DNA of 64,000 bases, taken from contig CALCCE010000252.1 of NCBI GenBank assembly GCA_937899835.1, forward strand, positions 39,229 to 103,228, in the 5' to 3' direction. The notes beneath the pieces were generated by a model. The model saw only the letters and a list, made by a program, of their open reading frames with translations. It did not search any database and was not told where the DNA came from. The stretch is from an uncultured Flavobacteriales bacterium. Lineage in GTDB: Bacteria > Bacteroidota > Bacteroidia > Flavobacteriales_G > Salibacteraceae. A program made the position numbers and the translations under genes. Positions 52,371 through 60,809 of this stretch are shown one piece after another. How positions within the stretch are numbered: the stretch's first letter is position 1; every line of letters begins with the position of its first letter.

Positions 52371-54302
52371 ATGAAGTATCTACGTTTACTTTTTTGCTTT
52401 TTCCTGATGGCAAGTACATCCTTTACTAAGGCGGATGCTTTGCTTGATTCAACTGACTTCCTGCTCAATGCTAATGATCTGGAGCCAATTGCAAAAGTAG
52501 ACCAGCTCAATTCTTTCGCCTTTTATTGTTTTGGTAAAGATTACGAAGCGGGTGAAAGGTGCGCCCTCTTAACTGATTCACTGGCCCAAACACTCGATTA
52601 TACTTTAGGAATGGCGGAGGCCATCCGGCTGCAAAGTTTGTTTGCCAACCACCGGGGGGCTACCACTCAGGCATTGGATTTAGCGCTAAAAGCCTATCGG
52701 CTTTTTGAAAACAGTACTGATAGCAATGGCCTGGCCAAATGTTGTATCCAGCTGGGCCGGGTATACCGCTCTAAAGGTTTTTGGGATGAATCTCTTCGGT
52801 ACAACAAAGAGGCCTTTGAGATCAGTCAAATCCTTGGGGAGGTCAAAACTCAGGCCACTGCGCTGCTCAACATTGGTGTGGTATACGACATTCAAACCAA
52901 AGACAGTTTGGCACTTTTTTACTACAACAAAGCCTTGGCCAGTTTTCATGAAATAAAAGAGGCCCTTTCCATTGCCAATTGCAATACCAACATCGGCCAC
53001 GTTTTTGCACGGCAGAAAAATCCAGATTGCAAAAAATACTACCAGAATGCCCTTGCTGCCTACCGGGAAGCCGGCATGGCTTGCCGTGCCTCCTACCCTA
53101 TCTCTGGCCTCGCCGGATACCACTACCGATTGGCCGATTACGACTCGGCGATCTATTATTCAGAGCGGATGGAGGCACTTGGATTAGAATGCAACAACGC
53201 ACAGATACTGGCTGATGCTTACCTCAACCTGGGGATTAACCACGAACGCAGTGATCACAGCCGTGAGGCCGAAATGAACTACCGCAAAAGCCTCGAAATT
53301 GCACTTGAAAATGAAATGGTGAATGATTTGCGCGAAGCCAATCAAGCACTCTATTATTACTACGACAACCTGGGACATGCCGATTCGGCTCTGCGCTACA
53401 TGGAAGCTTACCTGGTGTATCGCGATTCTATTTTCGATGCGCAAACCACCAAAAAAATGGCGCGAATGGAATCGGATTTTCAATATGAATTTGAGAAGCA
53501 AGACCTGGAATACCGCCAACAACAAGAAAGAGAATTGTTGGAGGCGACCATTGCCCGGCAACAACTGTTGACCATCGGAGTGATCCTCATATTGGTGTTG
53601 CTTTCTATTGCAGGCATTAGCTATTACCGATTAACTCGCTCTCGGCAAAAGAACCTGTTGCAAGCTGCAGTAATTGAAGAGAAAGAACGGGGGTTAGAAG
53701 CCGTTTTCATAGCTACAGAAGAGGAGCGCAAACGCATTGCCAAAGACTTGCACGACGGCATTGGTCAACAATTGTCGGCCTTGAAAATGGGATTCCGAAA
53801 ATGGATCAAAAGCATCGATCAAACGGCAGCTACTGAGGCCCAACGCCTCGAAAGTCTCATGGATAGTACTGCAGCGGATACCCGCACCATTTCGCACCAA
53901 ATGATGCCGCGCACACTGACCGAACTCGGCCTGATTGCCGCCATGGAAGAAACCCTGAATAACAGCCTTGGCCCTACAGCAATTCGTTTTGAATTTGAGC
54001 ACTTCAATTTAAAAGAGCGCTACGAAGAGCGAATAGAGATTGCGCTGTATCGCATTTTTCAGGAGTTGATTACCAATGTTTTGCGCCATTCAGAAGCTAC
54101 CTTCACCAGTGTACAACTCTTTCAAAATGAAAACGACCTGATTCTCTTGTTAGAGGATAATGGACGGGGATTAACCAACCAACCATCTGACGGTATCGGC
54201 CTGTTGAATATCCGTAACCGCTTATCGGGCTTAAAAGGGAAATTCAATCTGGAACCCAGCCCTGATGTGGGCACCACCGCCACGGTATCTATTCGAATTT
54301 AA
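52371..54302 (+). CDS. TPR sensor histidine kinase, NarX/HisKA_3 type
   Basis: 643 residues. Signal peptide at about 1-21 (MKYLRLLFCFFLMASTSFTK). Residues ~30-360 are TPR units (AKCCIQLGRVYRSKGFWDES, TALLNIGVVYDIQTKDSLAL, ADAYLNLGINHERSDHSREA). A coiled coil and one membrane helix (about 397-416, LTIGVILILVLLSIAGISYY) follow. HisKA_3 (about 452-520) has His461 in RKRIAKDLHDGIGQQLSALK. HATPase ends with LEDNGRGLTNQPSDGIGLLN. It senses an unknown periplasmic cue and should phosphorylate the NarL-type regulator upstream. Confidence 0.95.
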   Translation: MKYLRLLFCFFLMASTSFTKADALLDSTDFLLNANDLEPIAKVDQLNSFAFYCFGKDYEAGERCALLTDSLAQTLDYTLGMAEAIRLQSLFANHRGATTQALDLALKAYRLFENSTDSNGLAKCCIQLGRVYRSKGFWDESLRYNKEAFEISQILGEVKTQATALLNIGVVYDIQTKDSLALFYYNKALASFHEIKEALSIANCNTNIGHVFARQKNPDCKKYYQNALAAYREAGMACRASYPISGLAGYHYRLADYDSAIYYSERMEALGLECNNAQILADAYLNLGINHERSDHSREAEMNYRKSLEIALENEMVNDLREANQALYYYYDNLGHADSALRYMEAYLVYRDSIFDAQTTKKMARMESDFQYEFEKQDLEYRQQQERELLEATIARQQLLTIGVILILVLLSIAGISYYRLTRSRQKNLLQAAVIEEKERGLEAVFIATEEERKRIAKDLHDGIGQQLSALKMGFRKWIKSIDQTAATEAQRLESLMDSTAADTRTISHQMMPRTLTELGLIAAMEETLNNSLGPTAIRFEFEHFNLKERYEERIEIALYRIFQELITNVLRHSEATFTSVQLFQNENDLILLLEDNGRGLTNQPSDGIGLLNIRNRLSGLKGKFNLEPSPDVGTTATVSIRI

Positions 54303-54308
54303 ATGGGC

Positions 54309-54749
54309 TTAGCCGCCTACCTCTGATTTAAAAACAAAGGAGTCAAAAGAGGCTTCATAGAAAATTTCTGCCTCCGTTACGATGGCACTCCCTCGGCTTT
54401 CCTGCCCTTGTTTCGGTAATTTGATCATCATTCCGGTTAGGTCGTAATCGAATTCTCCACTCATTCCTTTGGTATTGATGATGAGGGTAAAATCCTGATA
54501 ACCCTTTTGTTGAAAAACCATTTTATACTGACCTTCTGATCGAAAGAGGTAGCGGAAAACACCTTTTGAATTTGGCTCTATAGACGCCAGTGTATCGTTT
54601 TTAGAAAGTACCAGCACTTTGGCATCCGGCAGAGTACGGTACGAGGTGTTCATCACCAGACCTTCCACCAACAATCGGCTGTTGTCTGACTGGGCGGCAA
54701 GATTTCCAAAGCATAGAAAGGAAACGATCGCAACAAGGAATAATCTCAT
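54309..54749 (-). CDS. Exported CarboxypepD_reg-like protein
   Basis: 146 residues from the ATG at 54749, which begins a signal peptide (MRLFLVAIVSFLCFGNLAAQ). The mature part is one carboxypeptidase-regulatory-like beta sandwich: LLVEGLVMNTSYRTLPDAKV, SIEPNSKGVFRYLFRSEGQY, FQQKGYQDFTLIINTKGM. Such domains usually sit at the N-terminus of TonB-linked or DUF5686 proteins; here it is stand-alone. Exact function unknown. It lies 6 bases from the convergent kinase stop. Confidence 0.8.
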   Translation of the reverse strand: MRLFLVAIVSFLCFGNLAAQSDNSRLLVEGLVMNTSYRTLPDAKVLVLSKNDTLASIEPNSKGVFRYLFRSEGQYKMVFQQKGYQDFTLIINTKGMSGEFDYDLTGMMIKLPKQGQESRGSAIVTEAEIFYEASFDSFVFKSEVGG

Positions 54750-54841
54750 AAAAAAGCAATTGAGCGGCCAAGATACAACCTTTCCCCAGTAGTTCATTAA
54801 GTGACTTCAGATACTGCTCGCATGGCCATTCCGCTCATAAA

Positions 54842-54868
54842 AAAAGCCGCCCCGTAAGGGCAGCTTTT
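54842..54868 (-). terminator. Terminator of the FKBP gene pair
   Basis: On the minus strand AAAAGCTGCCC pairs with GGGCGGCTTTT (one G-U pair, 5-base loop) and continues into a T run. It lies 30 bases past the stop codon at 54899. Confidence 0.75.
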
Positions 54869-54898
54869 GATTAAATGTTAGTTGGCAATGCCTGACGA

Positions 54899-55618
54899 TC
54901 AGTCGACGGAAAGCAATTCTACTTCGAAAATCAAGGTTGCATAGGGAGGAATAGTCCCTCCGGTTCCACGTTCGCCATAAGCTAAAGCAAATGGGATATA
55001 AAGTTTGTATTTCGAACCTACCGACATGAGTTGCAGTGCTTCGGTCCATCCCGGAATTACCCGGTTGACGGCAAATGATGCCGGTTGACCGCGGTTCACC
55101 GAACTGTCGAACACAGTTCCATCGAGCAACATGCCATGGTAATGGGTAGTTACATTCGAAGAAGCGGTAGGCACAGCACCCTCTCCTTTTTGGAGAATTT
55201 CGTATTGCAAGCCTGACGGAGTAGTGATCACGCCTTCCCGCTGGCCATTTTCTTCCAAGAACGATTTTTCCTTGTCAATGGCGCGTTGCTTCATCTTCTC
55301 TTGGTTCGCTTTTACGTAAGCATTGATATTGGCCTGCGCATCAGCGGGAGTAATCTGGGTTGAATCACCGTGCATGGCATCTTTCAAACCAGCAAAAAAA
55401 GCATTGAGCTCAATAGAATCCAGCCCTTGTTGCTTTAAGTTGGTAGCGATACTCACTCCAAGGCTGTAGCCAGCTTTCTGGTGTTCTTGGTTTAGATCAA
55501 GCGTCATTTCAGTTTCGGCTTTTTTCCCTTTTTTCTTTTTTTTCTTTTTCTGTGCTACGGCAGGGTTCAGCACCAATAGGGCCAGACCAAGTGTAAGCAC
55601 TAATGCAGGTATTTTCAT
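54899..55618 (-). CDS. Exported FKBP-type peptidyl-prolyl isomerase
   Basis: 239 residues from the ATG at 55618. A signal peptide lies at about 1-23, followed by a run of lysines (QKKKKKKKGKK). Residues ~40-115 are an N-terminal dimerisation helix region (YSLGVSIATNLKQQGLDSIE). Residues ~130-239 are the FKBP domain: GLQYEILQKGEGAVPTASSN, VTTHYHGMLLDGTVFDSSVN, RGQPASFAVNRVIPGWTEAL, LYIPFALAYGERGTGGTIPP, ATLIFEVELLSVD. It accelerates X-Pro isomerisation during protein folding in the periplasm. Tandem with its paralogue 11 bases upstream; the pair likely forms an operon and shares the terminator. Confidence 0.95.
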   Translation of the reverse strand: MKIPALVLTLGLALLVLNPAVAQKKKKKKKGKKAETEMTLDLNQEHQKAGYSLGVSIATNLKQQGLDSIELNAFFAGLKDAMHGDSTQITPADAQANINAYVKANQEKMKQRAIDKEKSFLEENGQREGVITTPSGLQYEILQKGEGAVPTASSNVTTHYHGMLLDGTVFDSSVNRGQPASFAVNRVIPGWTEALQLMSVGSKYKLYIPFALAYGERGTGGTIPPYATLIFEVELLSVD

Positions 55619-55629
55619 GATTTGGGTTT

Positions 55630-56352
55630 TTACTCGACAATGGCCAACAACTCCACATCAAAAATGAGGGTTGCATAAGGTCCAATGTTCCGCCCATTTC
55701 CACGCTCACCGTAGGCGATGTTGTAGGGAATGTAGAATTGGTATTTTGAACCGACTGACATCAATTGCAAACCTTCGGTCCAACCTGGAATTACTTGATT
55801 CAGAGCGAATTCAGCGGGCTCACCGCGCTCCACGGAACTATCGAACACAGCACCATCAATGGTTTTTCCTGTGTAGTGTACTTTTACTTTAGTAGTAGGC
55901 CCTGGTTTCTCACCGCTGCCTTCGGAAACTACTTTGTATTGAAGACCAGATTCGGTGGAAACAACGCCTTCTTTGGAGGCATTTTCGTCTAAATACGCTT
56001 GGTTTTCGGCTTTGGCCGCTCCATTTTCCGATTCGAATTTGGCTTGTTGGCGGGCCATCATGTAGGCGCGTACAAATTCATTAGCTTCCTGATCGTTCAT
56101 CAGGGGCTTTGCGTTAGAATCCCCATCAATTACCGCACGCATACCTGCAGTAATCAGATCAACGTTAAGGGATTCAATTTCGCTTTTGGATACACCTGAA
56201 GCCACCGAAATACCGATAGCATAGTTGATGCTGTCGATTTCGGAACTTAGCGTAACCGGCTTGTTAGCGGAATTATCTTTGGGTGGCTGACAAGCCTGAA
56301 ATGCGATGGCCGATGCAATGGTCAGCCCGAAAAAGATGCGTGTTGGTTTCAT
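55630..56352 (-). CDS. FKBP-type peptidyl-prolyl isomerase lipoprotein
   Basis: 240 residues from the ATG at 56352. The N-terminus (MKPTRIFFGLTIASAIAFQA) ends in a lipobox-like AC (Cys21), so it is probably anchored in the envelope, unlike its soluble paralogue. The N-terminal helical part (SEIDSINYAIGISVASGVSK) matches the FKBP_N dimerisation region. The FKBP domain (about 130-240) is close to that of its neighbour (VKVHYTGKTIDGAVFDSSVE, VIPGWTEGLQLMSVGSKYQF, FDVELLAIVE). It likely assists folding of exported proteins. Confidence 0.95.
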   Translation of the reverse strand: MKPTRIFFGLTIASAIAFQACQPPKDNSANKPVTLSSEIDSINYAIGISVASGVSKSEIESLNVDLITAGMRAVIDGDSNAKPLMNDQEANEFVRAYMMARQQAKFESENGAAKAENQAYLDENASKEGVVSTESGLQYKVVSEGSGEKPGPTTKVKVHYTGKTIDGAVFDSSVERGEPAEFALNQVIPGWTEGLQLMSVGSKYQFYIPYNIAYGERGNGRNIGPYATLIFDVELLAIVE

Positions 56353-56405
56353 AATTAGGTATAAAGGAGGCCGAAAATACGGTTTATTTCCGAGTGTTTT
56401 AGGGC

Positions 56406-57164
56406 TTATTTGAGGTTCCGTTCTTTTTTGATGCGTTCATAGGCCTCTTGCACTTTTTGAAATTTTTCTTTGGCTGCTTTTTGAAACTCTTCGCCGAGGT
56501 TGGCCACCTTGTCGGGATGGTGTTTCACCGCCATTTTACGATAGGCTTTTTTCACCTCATCGTCGGTGGCATTGGGAGAGACTTCCAGCACCGTGTAGGC
56601 ACTTTCTGTAGACTCGTAGAACATGGCCCGGATAGAATCAAAGTCGCGGCTGGAAATGCCCAGGTAGTTGGCAATGGTTTCTATAACGGTAACTTCTTGC
56701 CTGTCTACATTACCGTCTGCTTGGGCAATCCCAAAAAGGTAGTGCAACAGCTGCAGGCGCAAGGCGTGGTTCATGTTTTGCCGGATTTGCCTGCATACCT
56801 CAGCAAGAGGAATGCTGCCTTTCAGCAACCTGCGCAACAGGGGCATCATTTCGGTGGTAGCTTGTTCCCCAAATTGCTGGTTGAAAAAATCGCGCACGTA
56901 GATCAATTCAGACTTCATCACCTTCCCGTCGGCCTGCATTACTGCGGCACTGAGGGTGAGTAAACTCAAGGCAAAATCGCCAGCTCCGGTTTGCTGCCGT
57001 GGTCTACCCGAACGCGGACTGCTATAGGGCCGCGATTCCTCTTCGGCGACATAATCATCGGAACTGTGATCGACCAAGGCTCCGAGGCTCAAACCGATGA
57101 TCGCTCCAATCGGTCCTCCGATGGTCCATCCTAAACCAGCACCAATCCATTTTCCAAACTTCAT
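56406..57164 (-). CDS. TerB- and DnaJ-domain co-chaperone (DjlA-like)
   Basis: 252 residues from the ATG at 57164. A glycine-rich N-terminus ([20 protein letters not shown]) can act as a membrane anchor. A TerB domain spans about 62-180 ([40 protein letters not shown]). A J-domain spans about 185-248 ([30 protein letters not shown] with the HPD motif intact). It should stimulate DnaK ATPase at the membrane. It stands alone with its own promoter box (57216-57223). Confidence 0.93.
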   Translation of the reverse strand: MKFGKWIGAGLGWTIGGPIGAIIGLSLGALVDHSSDDYVAEEESRPYSSPRSGRPRQQTGAGDFALSLLTLSAAVMQADGKVMKSELIYVRDFFNQQFGEQATTEMMPLLRRLLKGSIPLAEVCRQIRQNMNHALRLQLLHYLFGIAQADGNVDRQEVTVIETIANYLGISSRDFDSIRAMFYESTESAYTVLEVSPNATDDEVKKAYRKMAVKHHPDKVANLGEEFQKAAKEKFQKVQEAYERIKKERNLK

Positions 57165-57215
57165 GTTGTTATCAATATAAAATCAAGTAAACCCAATATT
57201 CAGGCTTCAACTGCA

Positions 57216-57223
57216 CAAAACTA
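57216..57223 (-). promoter_or_regulatory. -7 element of the TerB-DnaJ gene
   Basis: TAGTTTTG on the minus strand is an exact TAnnTTTG match 51 bases before the ATG at 57164. No TTTG at the usual -33 distance. Confidence 0.4.
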
Positions 57224-57344
57224 CAAAACCCAACCCATCAGCCGTCGAAGGGGTTCTTTCCATTTTCATGGAATAGTTTTTGCGCTATGATTTCGGAATA
57301 TTTGGCTAATTTCCACCCCAAAATACTACTTCCGCCCTTCTTTT

Positions 57345-57761
57345 ATGCCATCTCCCTATCCATTCAAGGTCCCTTCCATCCCTTCTGCCGGAGTGTATTA
57401 TTTTGAAACTCAGGATAAAGTATTGTATGAGGTGCGCTTTGGTAGAAAGCGTGGAAACCTCCTGGCAGCAACCATTGTTTTTGGCGTTTTGAATGAGGAA
57501 TACGACGGTGAAGAATACGTGATGACACAGCGTTTTGATGTATTTCGAGTGATGGCAACGCTTCAGGCGATTGTAATGGATTTCCGGGATAAAAACCCCA
57601 ATGTGCGGTCGTTTGAATTTACCGGAGAGCCTCGGGCCGGAGAAGCCCTGAACCAACCTACCAAGCGGATACGTGTATTCAAACGGTTTGCCCGACAGAC
57701 CTTTCGGGAAGGATGGCGAATTGAAACCATGGGTAATAAAGTGATTATTGCAAAGGAATAA
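57345..57761 (+). CDS. Hypothetical protein
   Basis: 138 residues from the ATG at 57345. No signal peptide. Compact alpha/beta protein with motifs YYFETQDKVLYEVRFGRKRG, RVMATLQAIVMDFRDKNPNV, FTGEPRAGEALNQPTKRIRV and RQTFREGWRIETMGNKVIIA. The mix of basic residues and a predicted helix recalls small phage- or toxin-related acetyltransferase-like folds, but no clear homology. Divergent from the TerB-DnaJ gene. Confidence 0.6.
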   Translation: MPSPYPFKVPSIPSAGVYYFETQDKVLYEVRFGRKRGNLLAATIVFGVLNEEYDGEEYVMTQRFDVFRVMATLQAIVMDFRDKNPNVRSFEFTGEPRAGEALNQPTKRIRVFKRFARQTFREGWRIETMGNKVIIAKE

Positions 57762-57842
57762 TTCCTCAAAGCCTTTTTACACTAATTTCAGCTATCGAGA
57801 GTTTGATGCTTTAAGATTCATTCCGGATCAGCAATTGTGTTT

Positions 57843-58679
57843 ATGACAGCAAGGAGCTTATTTTTTTTGGTGATTATCCTACTCTTGAGTCCGTTTTACG
57901 CCAAAGCTCAGGAAGCACCTTCCCAGGAAGCGCTAAACGCGCTGCTGAACGATGGCATTGAACTTTATCAACTGGAATTGGCCAGCACCTACGCCAGTAG
58001 CTTTTTGGACGGCCAACTCAGCACGGAAGATCTTGCCGGATTTTTCTCTTACAAAAATGCCGATACCATTCGTACCCTTTTTTATGAAAAAAACGGAAAA
58101 GTTCGGTACGAATTTGCCTTTGGCTTGCCCGTTAAACCCAGTTTTGCCTATCTCCGAGGTGACGTTCGCAAAATGGATTCCCGCGAAAATTTGCTGCTGA
58201 AACTTCGAAAAACCATTCTAAAAAAAGTAAAGAAAGAAGAAGACTATTTTGGCAGTCCTCAATTATCGGGTTTCAATCTCAATTTTTTGGAACGCGCCCC
58301 TGGTTGGGTGGCTTACCTCACTCCTTTTGAAGGTGAAAAGGGCAAAGTTCCACTGGGAAGCGATTTTATCCTGCGCTTTTCGGAAAAAGGAAAGTTGCTC
58401 TCTTATGAAAAGCTACACCAAAACCTGATAACCATTCAGGCTGGCAATGCAGCAGAATCGGACCCCAACACCAACTATGCCTCTATGCATTTGCATTCCC
58501 AAGCTTCCAGTGCTTTTATTACGCCCACCGATATATGTCAGTTGTTGCTCTACAAAGACCAAGTAACCTGGGTGGAGCATTATGTCGTCTCACAAAATTT
58601 TGTGTGTTTGTTTCGTCTCGATACTTTAGAACTGATTCTGATGACCCCTGAAGAATTTCAGCAGTTGCAGGAAGATTAG
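57843..58679 (+). CDS. Exported hypothetical protein
   Basis: 278 residues from the ATG at 57843 (GTG at 57837 possible). Signal peptide at about 1-22 (MTARSLFFLVIILLLSPFYA, then KAQ). The mature part has no recognisable domain: SYKNADTIRTLFYEKNGKVR, LRKTILKKVKKEEDYFGSPQ, FLERAPGWVAYLTPFEGEKG. Mixed alpha/beta, probably periplasmic. Follows the preceding gene by about 80 bases. Confidence 0.75.
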   Translation: MTARSLFFLVIILLLSPFYAKAQEAPSQEALNALLNDGIELYQLELASTYASSFLDGQLSTEDLAGFFSYKNADTIRTLFYEKNGKVRYEFAFGLPVKPSFAYLRGDVRKMDSRENLLLKLRKTILKKVKKEEDYFGSPQLSGFNLNFLERAPGWVAYLTPFEGEKGKVPLGSDFILRFSEKGKLLSYEKLHQNLITIQAGNAAESDPNTNYASMHLHSQASSAFITPTDICQLLLYKDQVTWVEHYVVSQNFVCLFRLDTLELILMTPEEFQQLQED

Positions 58680-58738
58680 GCCTGACTTCTGAACCTTCAG
58701 ACTGTATTCAGCCAACCCTTAGCCGGTCACAAAAAAAT

Positions 58739-58787
58739 CAGTCACCTCAGTTGCTCATGTGGGCATGATTGAGCAAAGAGGTGACTG
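58739..58787 (-). terminator. Long hairpin terminator of the YbjQ/small membrane protein operon
   Basis: CAGTCACCTC (58739-58748) pairs perfectly with GAGGTGACTG (58778-58787); inside, TTGCTCA (58751-58757) pairs with TGAGCAA (58770-58776). On the minus strand the stem runs into seven T residues (58737-58731), so it is oriented for the minus-strand genes to its right. Confidence 0.75.
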
Positions 58788-58844
58788 AGTAGCTTTAGCG
58801 TGAGCTTATCCTAAGAATGCTTCTAAAGCTTGGTTAGATGGGTT

Positions 58845-58970
58845 TTAGTTGTCGCGTTTTTCGAATTTTTCGCGATCGCGGATCATGATACGGCGTACCC
58901 CCAGAATTATCAACAGTAGGAAGGCGATCGAAAAGCCGGCACCATAAATGAAAATTATTGCGTACTCCAT
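58845..58970 (-). CDS. Small single-pass membrane protein (41 residues)
   Basis: Frame from ATG 58970 to TAA 58845. Residues ~4-24 form a membrane helix (IIFIYGAGFSIAFLLLIILG), followed by a strongly basic/charged tail (RRIMIRDREKFEKRDN). The start lies 3 bases after the stop of the YbjQ-family gene, so it is very likely translationally coupled. Followed by a terminator. No family assigned; it would act at the inner membrane, perhaps as a partner of the YbjQ-like protein. Confidence 0.7.
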   Translation of the reverse strand: MEYAIIFIYGAGFSIAFLLLIILGVRRIMIRDREKFEKRDN

Positions 58971-58973
58971 GGC

Positions 58974-59291
58974 TTAGGATTTAAGCTTTACAGCAGTGCC
59001 ATACATGAGAATTTCCGCACATCCTTGCATGATCATAGCAGTGGTGATGCGAACGTTTACCACTGCATCAGCACCGAGCAATTGGGCGTCTTGTTGAAGT
59101 CGTTCCATGGCTTGTTCCCGGGCGTGGGCTTGTAGTTTGGTGTATTCTTCAATCTCACCTCCTACAATGTTTTTTAATCCCGCGAAAAAATCACGGCCAA
59201 TGTTGCGGGCGCGTACAGTGCTGCCACGGGCAACACCCAGTATACTCTCAATTTCTTTTCCGGGAACAGTTTCTGTGGTTGTGATAATCAT
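58974..59291 (-). CDS. YbjQ/UPF0145 heavy-metal-binding-domain family protein
   Basis: 105 residues from the ATG at 59291. Signature motifs of the YbjQ_1 family (PF01906): TETVPGKEIESILGVARGS, GRDFFAGLKNIVGGEIEEYT, QAHAREQAMERLQQDAQLLG, ADAVVNVRITTAMIMQGC. Full family length. The fold forms a pentameric ring in known structures; a metal or other ligand has been suggested but not settled. A promoter with an overlapping palindrome is directly upstream; the 41-residue membrane-protein gene follows after 3 bases. Confidence 0.93.
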   Translation of the reverse strand: MIITTTETVPGKEIESILGVARGSTVRARNIGRDFFAGLKNIVGGEIEEYTKLQAHAREQAMERLQQDAQLLGADAVVNVRITTAMIMQGCAEILMYGTAVKLKS

Positions 59292-59319
59292 AGTTGCAGT
59301 GGGTTGATATGTTTTAGAA

Positions 59320-59359
59320 TTATGCTAACTAAATTAGCAATTTTTAGCATAACTGCAAA
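59320..59359 (-). promoter_or_regulatory. Promoter with palindromic operator of the YbjQ gene
   Basis: On the minus strand TTTG (59359-59356), exactly 19 bases, then TAATTTAG (59336-59329), one mismatch to TAnnTTTG. TTATGCTAA (59352-59344) and TTAGCATAA (59328-59320) form perfect 9-base arms that straddle the -7 element; a third GCTAA half-site lies between. This arrangement looks like a repressor operator. Confidence 0.55.
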
Positions 59360-59366
59360 AAGAATA

Positions 59367-59888
59367 TCACAAATCGTCCGACCCGATCAAAGATTCTTCG
59401 GTATGATCCCGCGCTTTGCTCAACAAATCCTGCAGGGCATCTCTTTCGTAATACTTCACTACGTAGGTATTGGTCCACAGGTCGTGCCAACCGCGAGGAC
59501 CTAAACAGGAGATGAATTCAAAGGGAACTATTCGGATGAGCGACCGGCCGGCAATTTGTGCCCAACTGGGCGCTTTGGCATATTCGTTGATTACCACGGC
59601 TTGGGTCACCATTTTTCCTATTGTGCGCTGAAAGAAAACCTCTTGTAAGAAATAGTAGAGGAAAAAAATAGCAATAGATATAGCTATATCAAGGCCTCTA
59701 AACCAGGATATGTAATCCATACCCAAATAGTCAACTATTTTGGTTAGCAGGAAAAAGCCAAAAACCCGTTGGATGAGTACAATCAACACGTAGTCTAAAA
59801 CAAAGTGGCCAAAGCGGGTCCAACCAGTCACGGTTTCCACGGGACGCGACAAGGTGTTGTCATCTATAATGATATCGGATACTTTCAC
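59367..59888 (-). CDS. RDD-family membrane protein
   Basis: 173 residues from the ATG at 59888. Typical RDD pattern (PF06271): near the start TGWTRFGHFVLDYVLIVLIQ (R-D-x motif at helix 1), further helices at about 60-100 (ISIAIFFLYYFLQEVFFQRT) and the usual TIGKMVTQAVVINEYAKAPS turn. Three to four membrane segments. RDD proteins have been proposed to move ions such as sodium in some bacteria; substrate here unknown. Same strand as the TPM genes upstream, which in other Bacteroidota often neighbour RDD/LemA genes. Confidence 0.88.
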   Translation of the reverse strand: MKVSDIIIDDNTLSRPVETVTGWTRFGHFVLDYVLIVLIQRVFGFFLLTKIVDYLGMDYISWFRGLDIAISIAIFFLYYFLQEVFFQRTIGKMVTQAVVINEYAKAPSWAQIAGRSLIRIVPFEFISCLGPRGWHDLWTNTYVVKYYERDALQDLLSKARDHTEESLIGSDDL

Positions 59889-59980
59889 TAAAATGGGGTC
59901 TTAAGGTTAGCTAGAAAAGCGAAAGTGAAGATAGATCCACCCATGGAAACCAGTGATCTAAAAACGGAAAAAGTTTTTAG

Positions 59981-60784
59981 CTACCAACTACCCCCGGCAC
60001 CACCTCCGCCAAAACCACCTCCATCAAAACCTCCGCTACCTGACCGGAAATCATCCCAGGAATAGTTGCTATTAGAAGAATTTATCAGCAGGCTGTAGGC
60101 CATCCAATAGGTAACGTTATTTTCAACAGCATACCTTCTCGCCCGGTATAAGAACACCAGAAATGGAAGAAGGAAAATTCCGGCGAAAATTAAAAGGGGG
60201 ATCCAATTGTAGAAACTTTGACGTTCTCCTTTCGCAACCTCGTAATCTTGAACAGCATATTCTTCCATTACCAGCGATTGCAGCACATCTACCGCACGCT
60301 GTAGCCCAACATAGAATTTTTTATTCTTGAATGCAGGAATCATTTCCTTTTGAACAATGAGCTTAGCCACCGCATTGGGAATCAGAGTTTCCAGCCCAGC
60401 CCCTACTGCAATAAAGGTTTTACGCTGCCCTCTCTTCCCCTTAGGCTTTACCAGCACCACAATGCCGTTGTCCTCACCTTTCTTGCCAACTCCCCATTTT
60501 TTGCCCAATTCCTTGGCGAATTGTCCGGCATTGTATCCAGCAAGGTCGTCCACAATCACGATCACAATTTCAGTGGAGGTATTGCGCTCAAATACAACCA
60601 ACTGCTGTTCGAGTTCGACCCGATCTTCTTCGGAAAGGAGCCCCATATAATCGACCACTCCTCTTGCTAATTGGGGCGATTCGGGTAGGTCTCCAGCAAA
60701 CACCCGTGGCAGCACAGCAAGCACCATCAAAAGGATGAATGCAATTTTAAAGGTTGTGATAGGTGTACCGTATTGGGAAAACAT
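59981..60784 (-). CDS. TPM-domain (DUF477/Psb32-like) membrane protein
   Basis: 267 residues from the ATG at 60784, which gives a signal segment (TTFKIAFILLMVLAVLPRVF, then AG). A TPM phosphatase domain (PF04536) spans about 33-160: GVVDYMGLLSEEDRVELEQQ, TEIVIVIVDDLAGYNAGQFA, GEDNGIVVLVKPK. A membrane helix lies at about 195-215 (WIPLLIFAGIFLLPFLVFLY). The tail is glycine-rich and ends GGGFGGGGAGGSW, typical of the family. A longer frame to 60853 is possible. It follows the glycine-tailed protein with a short gap and forms a TPM-gene cluster. Confidence 0.92.
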   Translation of the reverse strand: MFSQYGTPITTFKIAFILLMVLAVLPRVFAGDLPESPQLARGVVDYMGLLSEEDRVELEQQLVVFERNTSTEIVIVIVDDLAGYNAGQFAKELGKKWGVGKKGEDNGIVVLVKPKGKRGQRKTFIAVGAGLETLIPNAVAKLIVQKEMIPAFKNKKFYVGLQRAVDVLQSLVMEEYAVQDYEVAKGERQSFYNWIPLLIFAGIFLLPFLVFLYRARRYAVENNVTYWMAYSLLINSSNSNYSWDDFRSGSGGFDGGGFGGGGAGGSW

Positions 60785-60809
60785 CAAGGTGCTTAACTGT
60801 TGAAAATTT

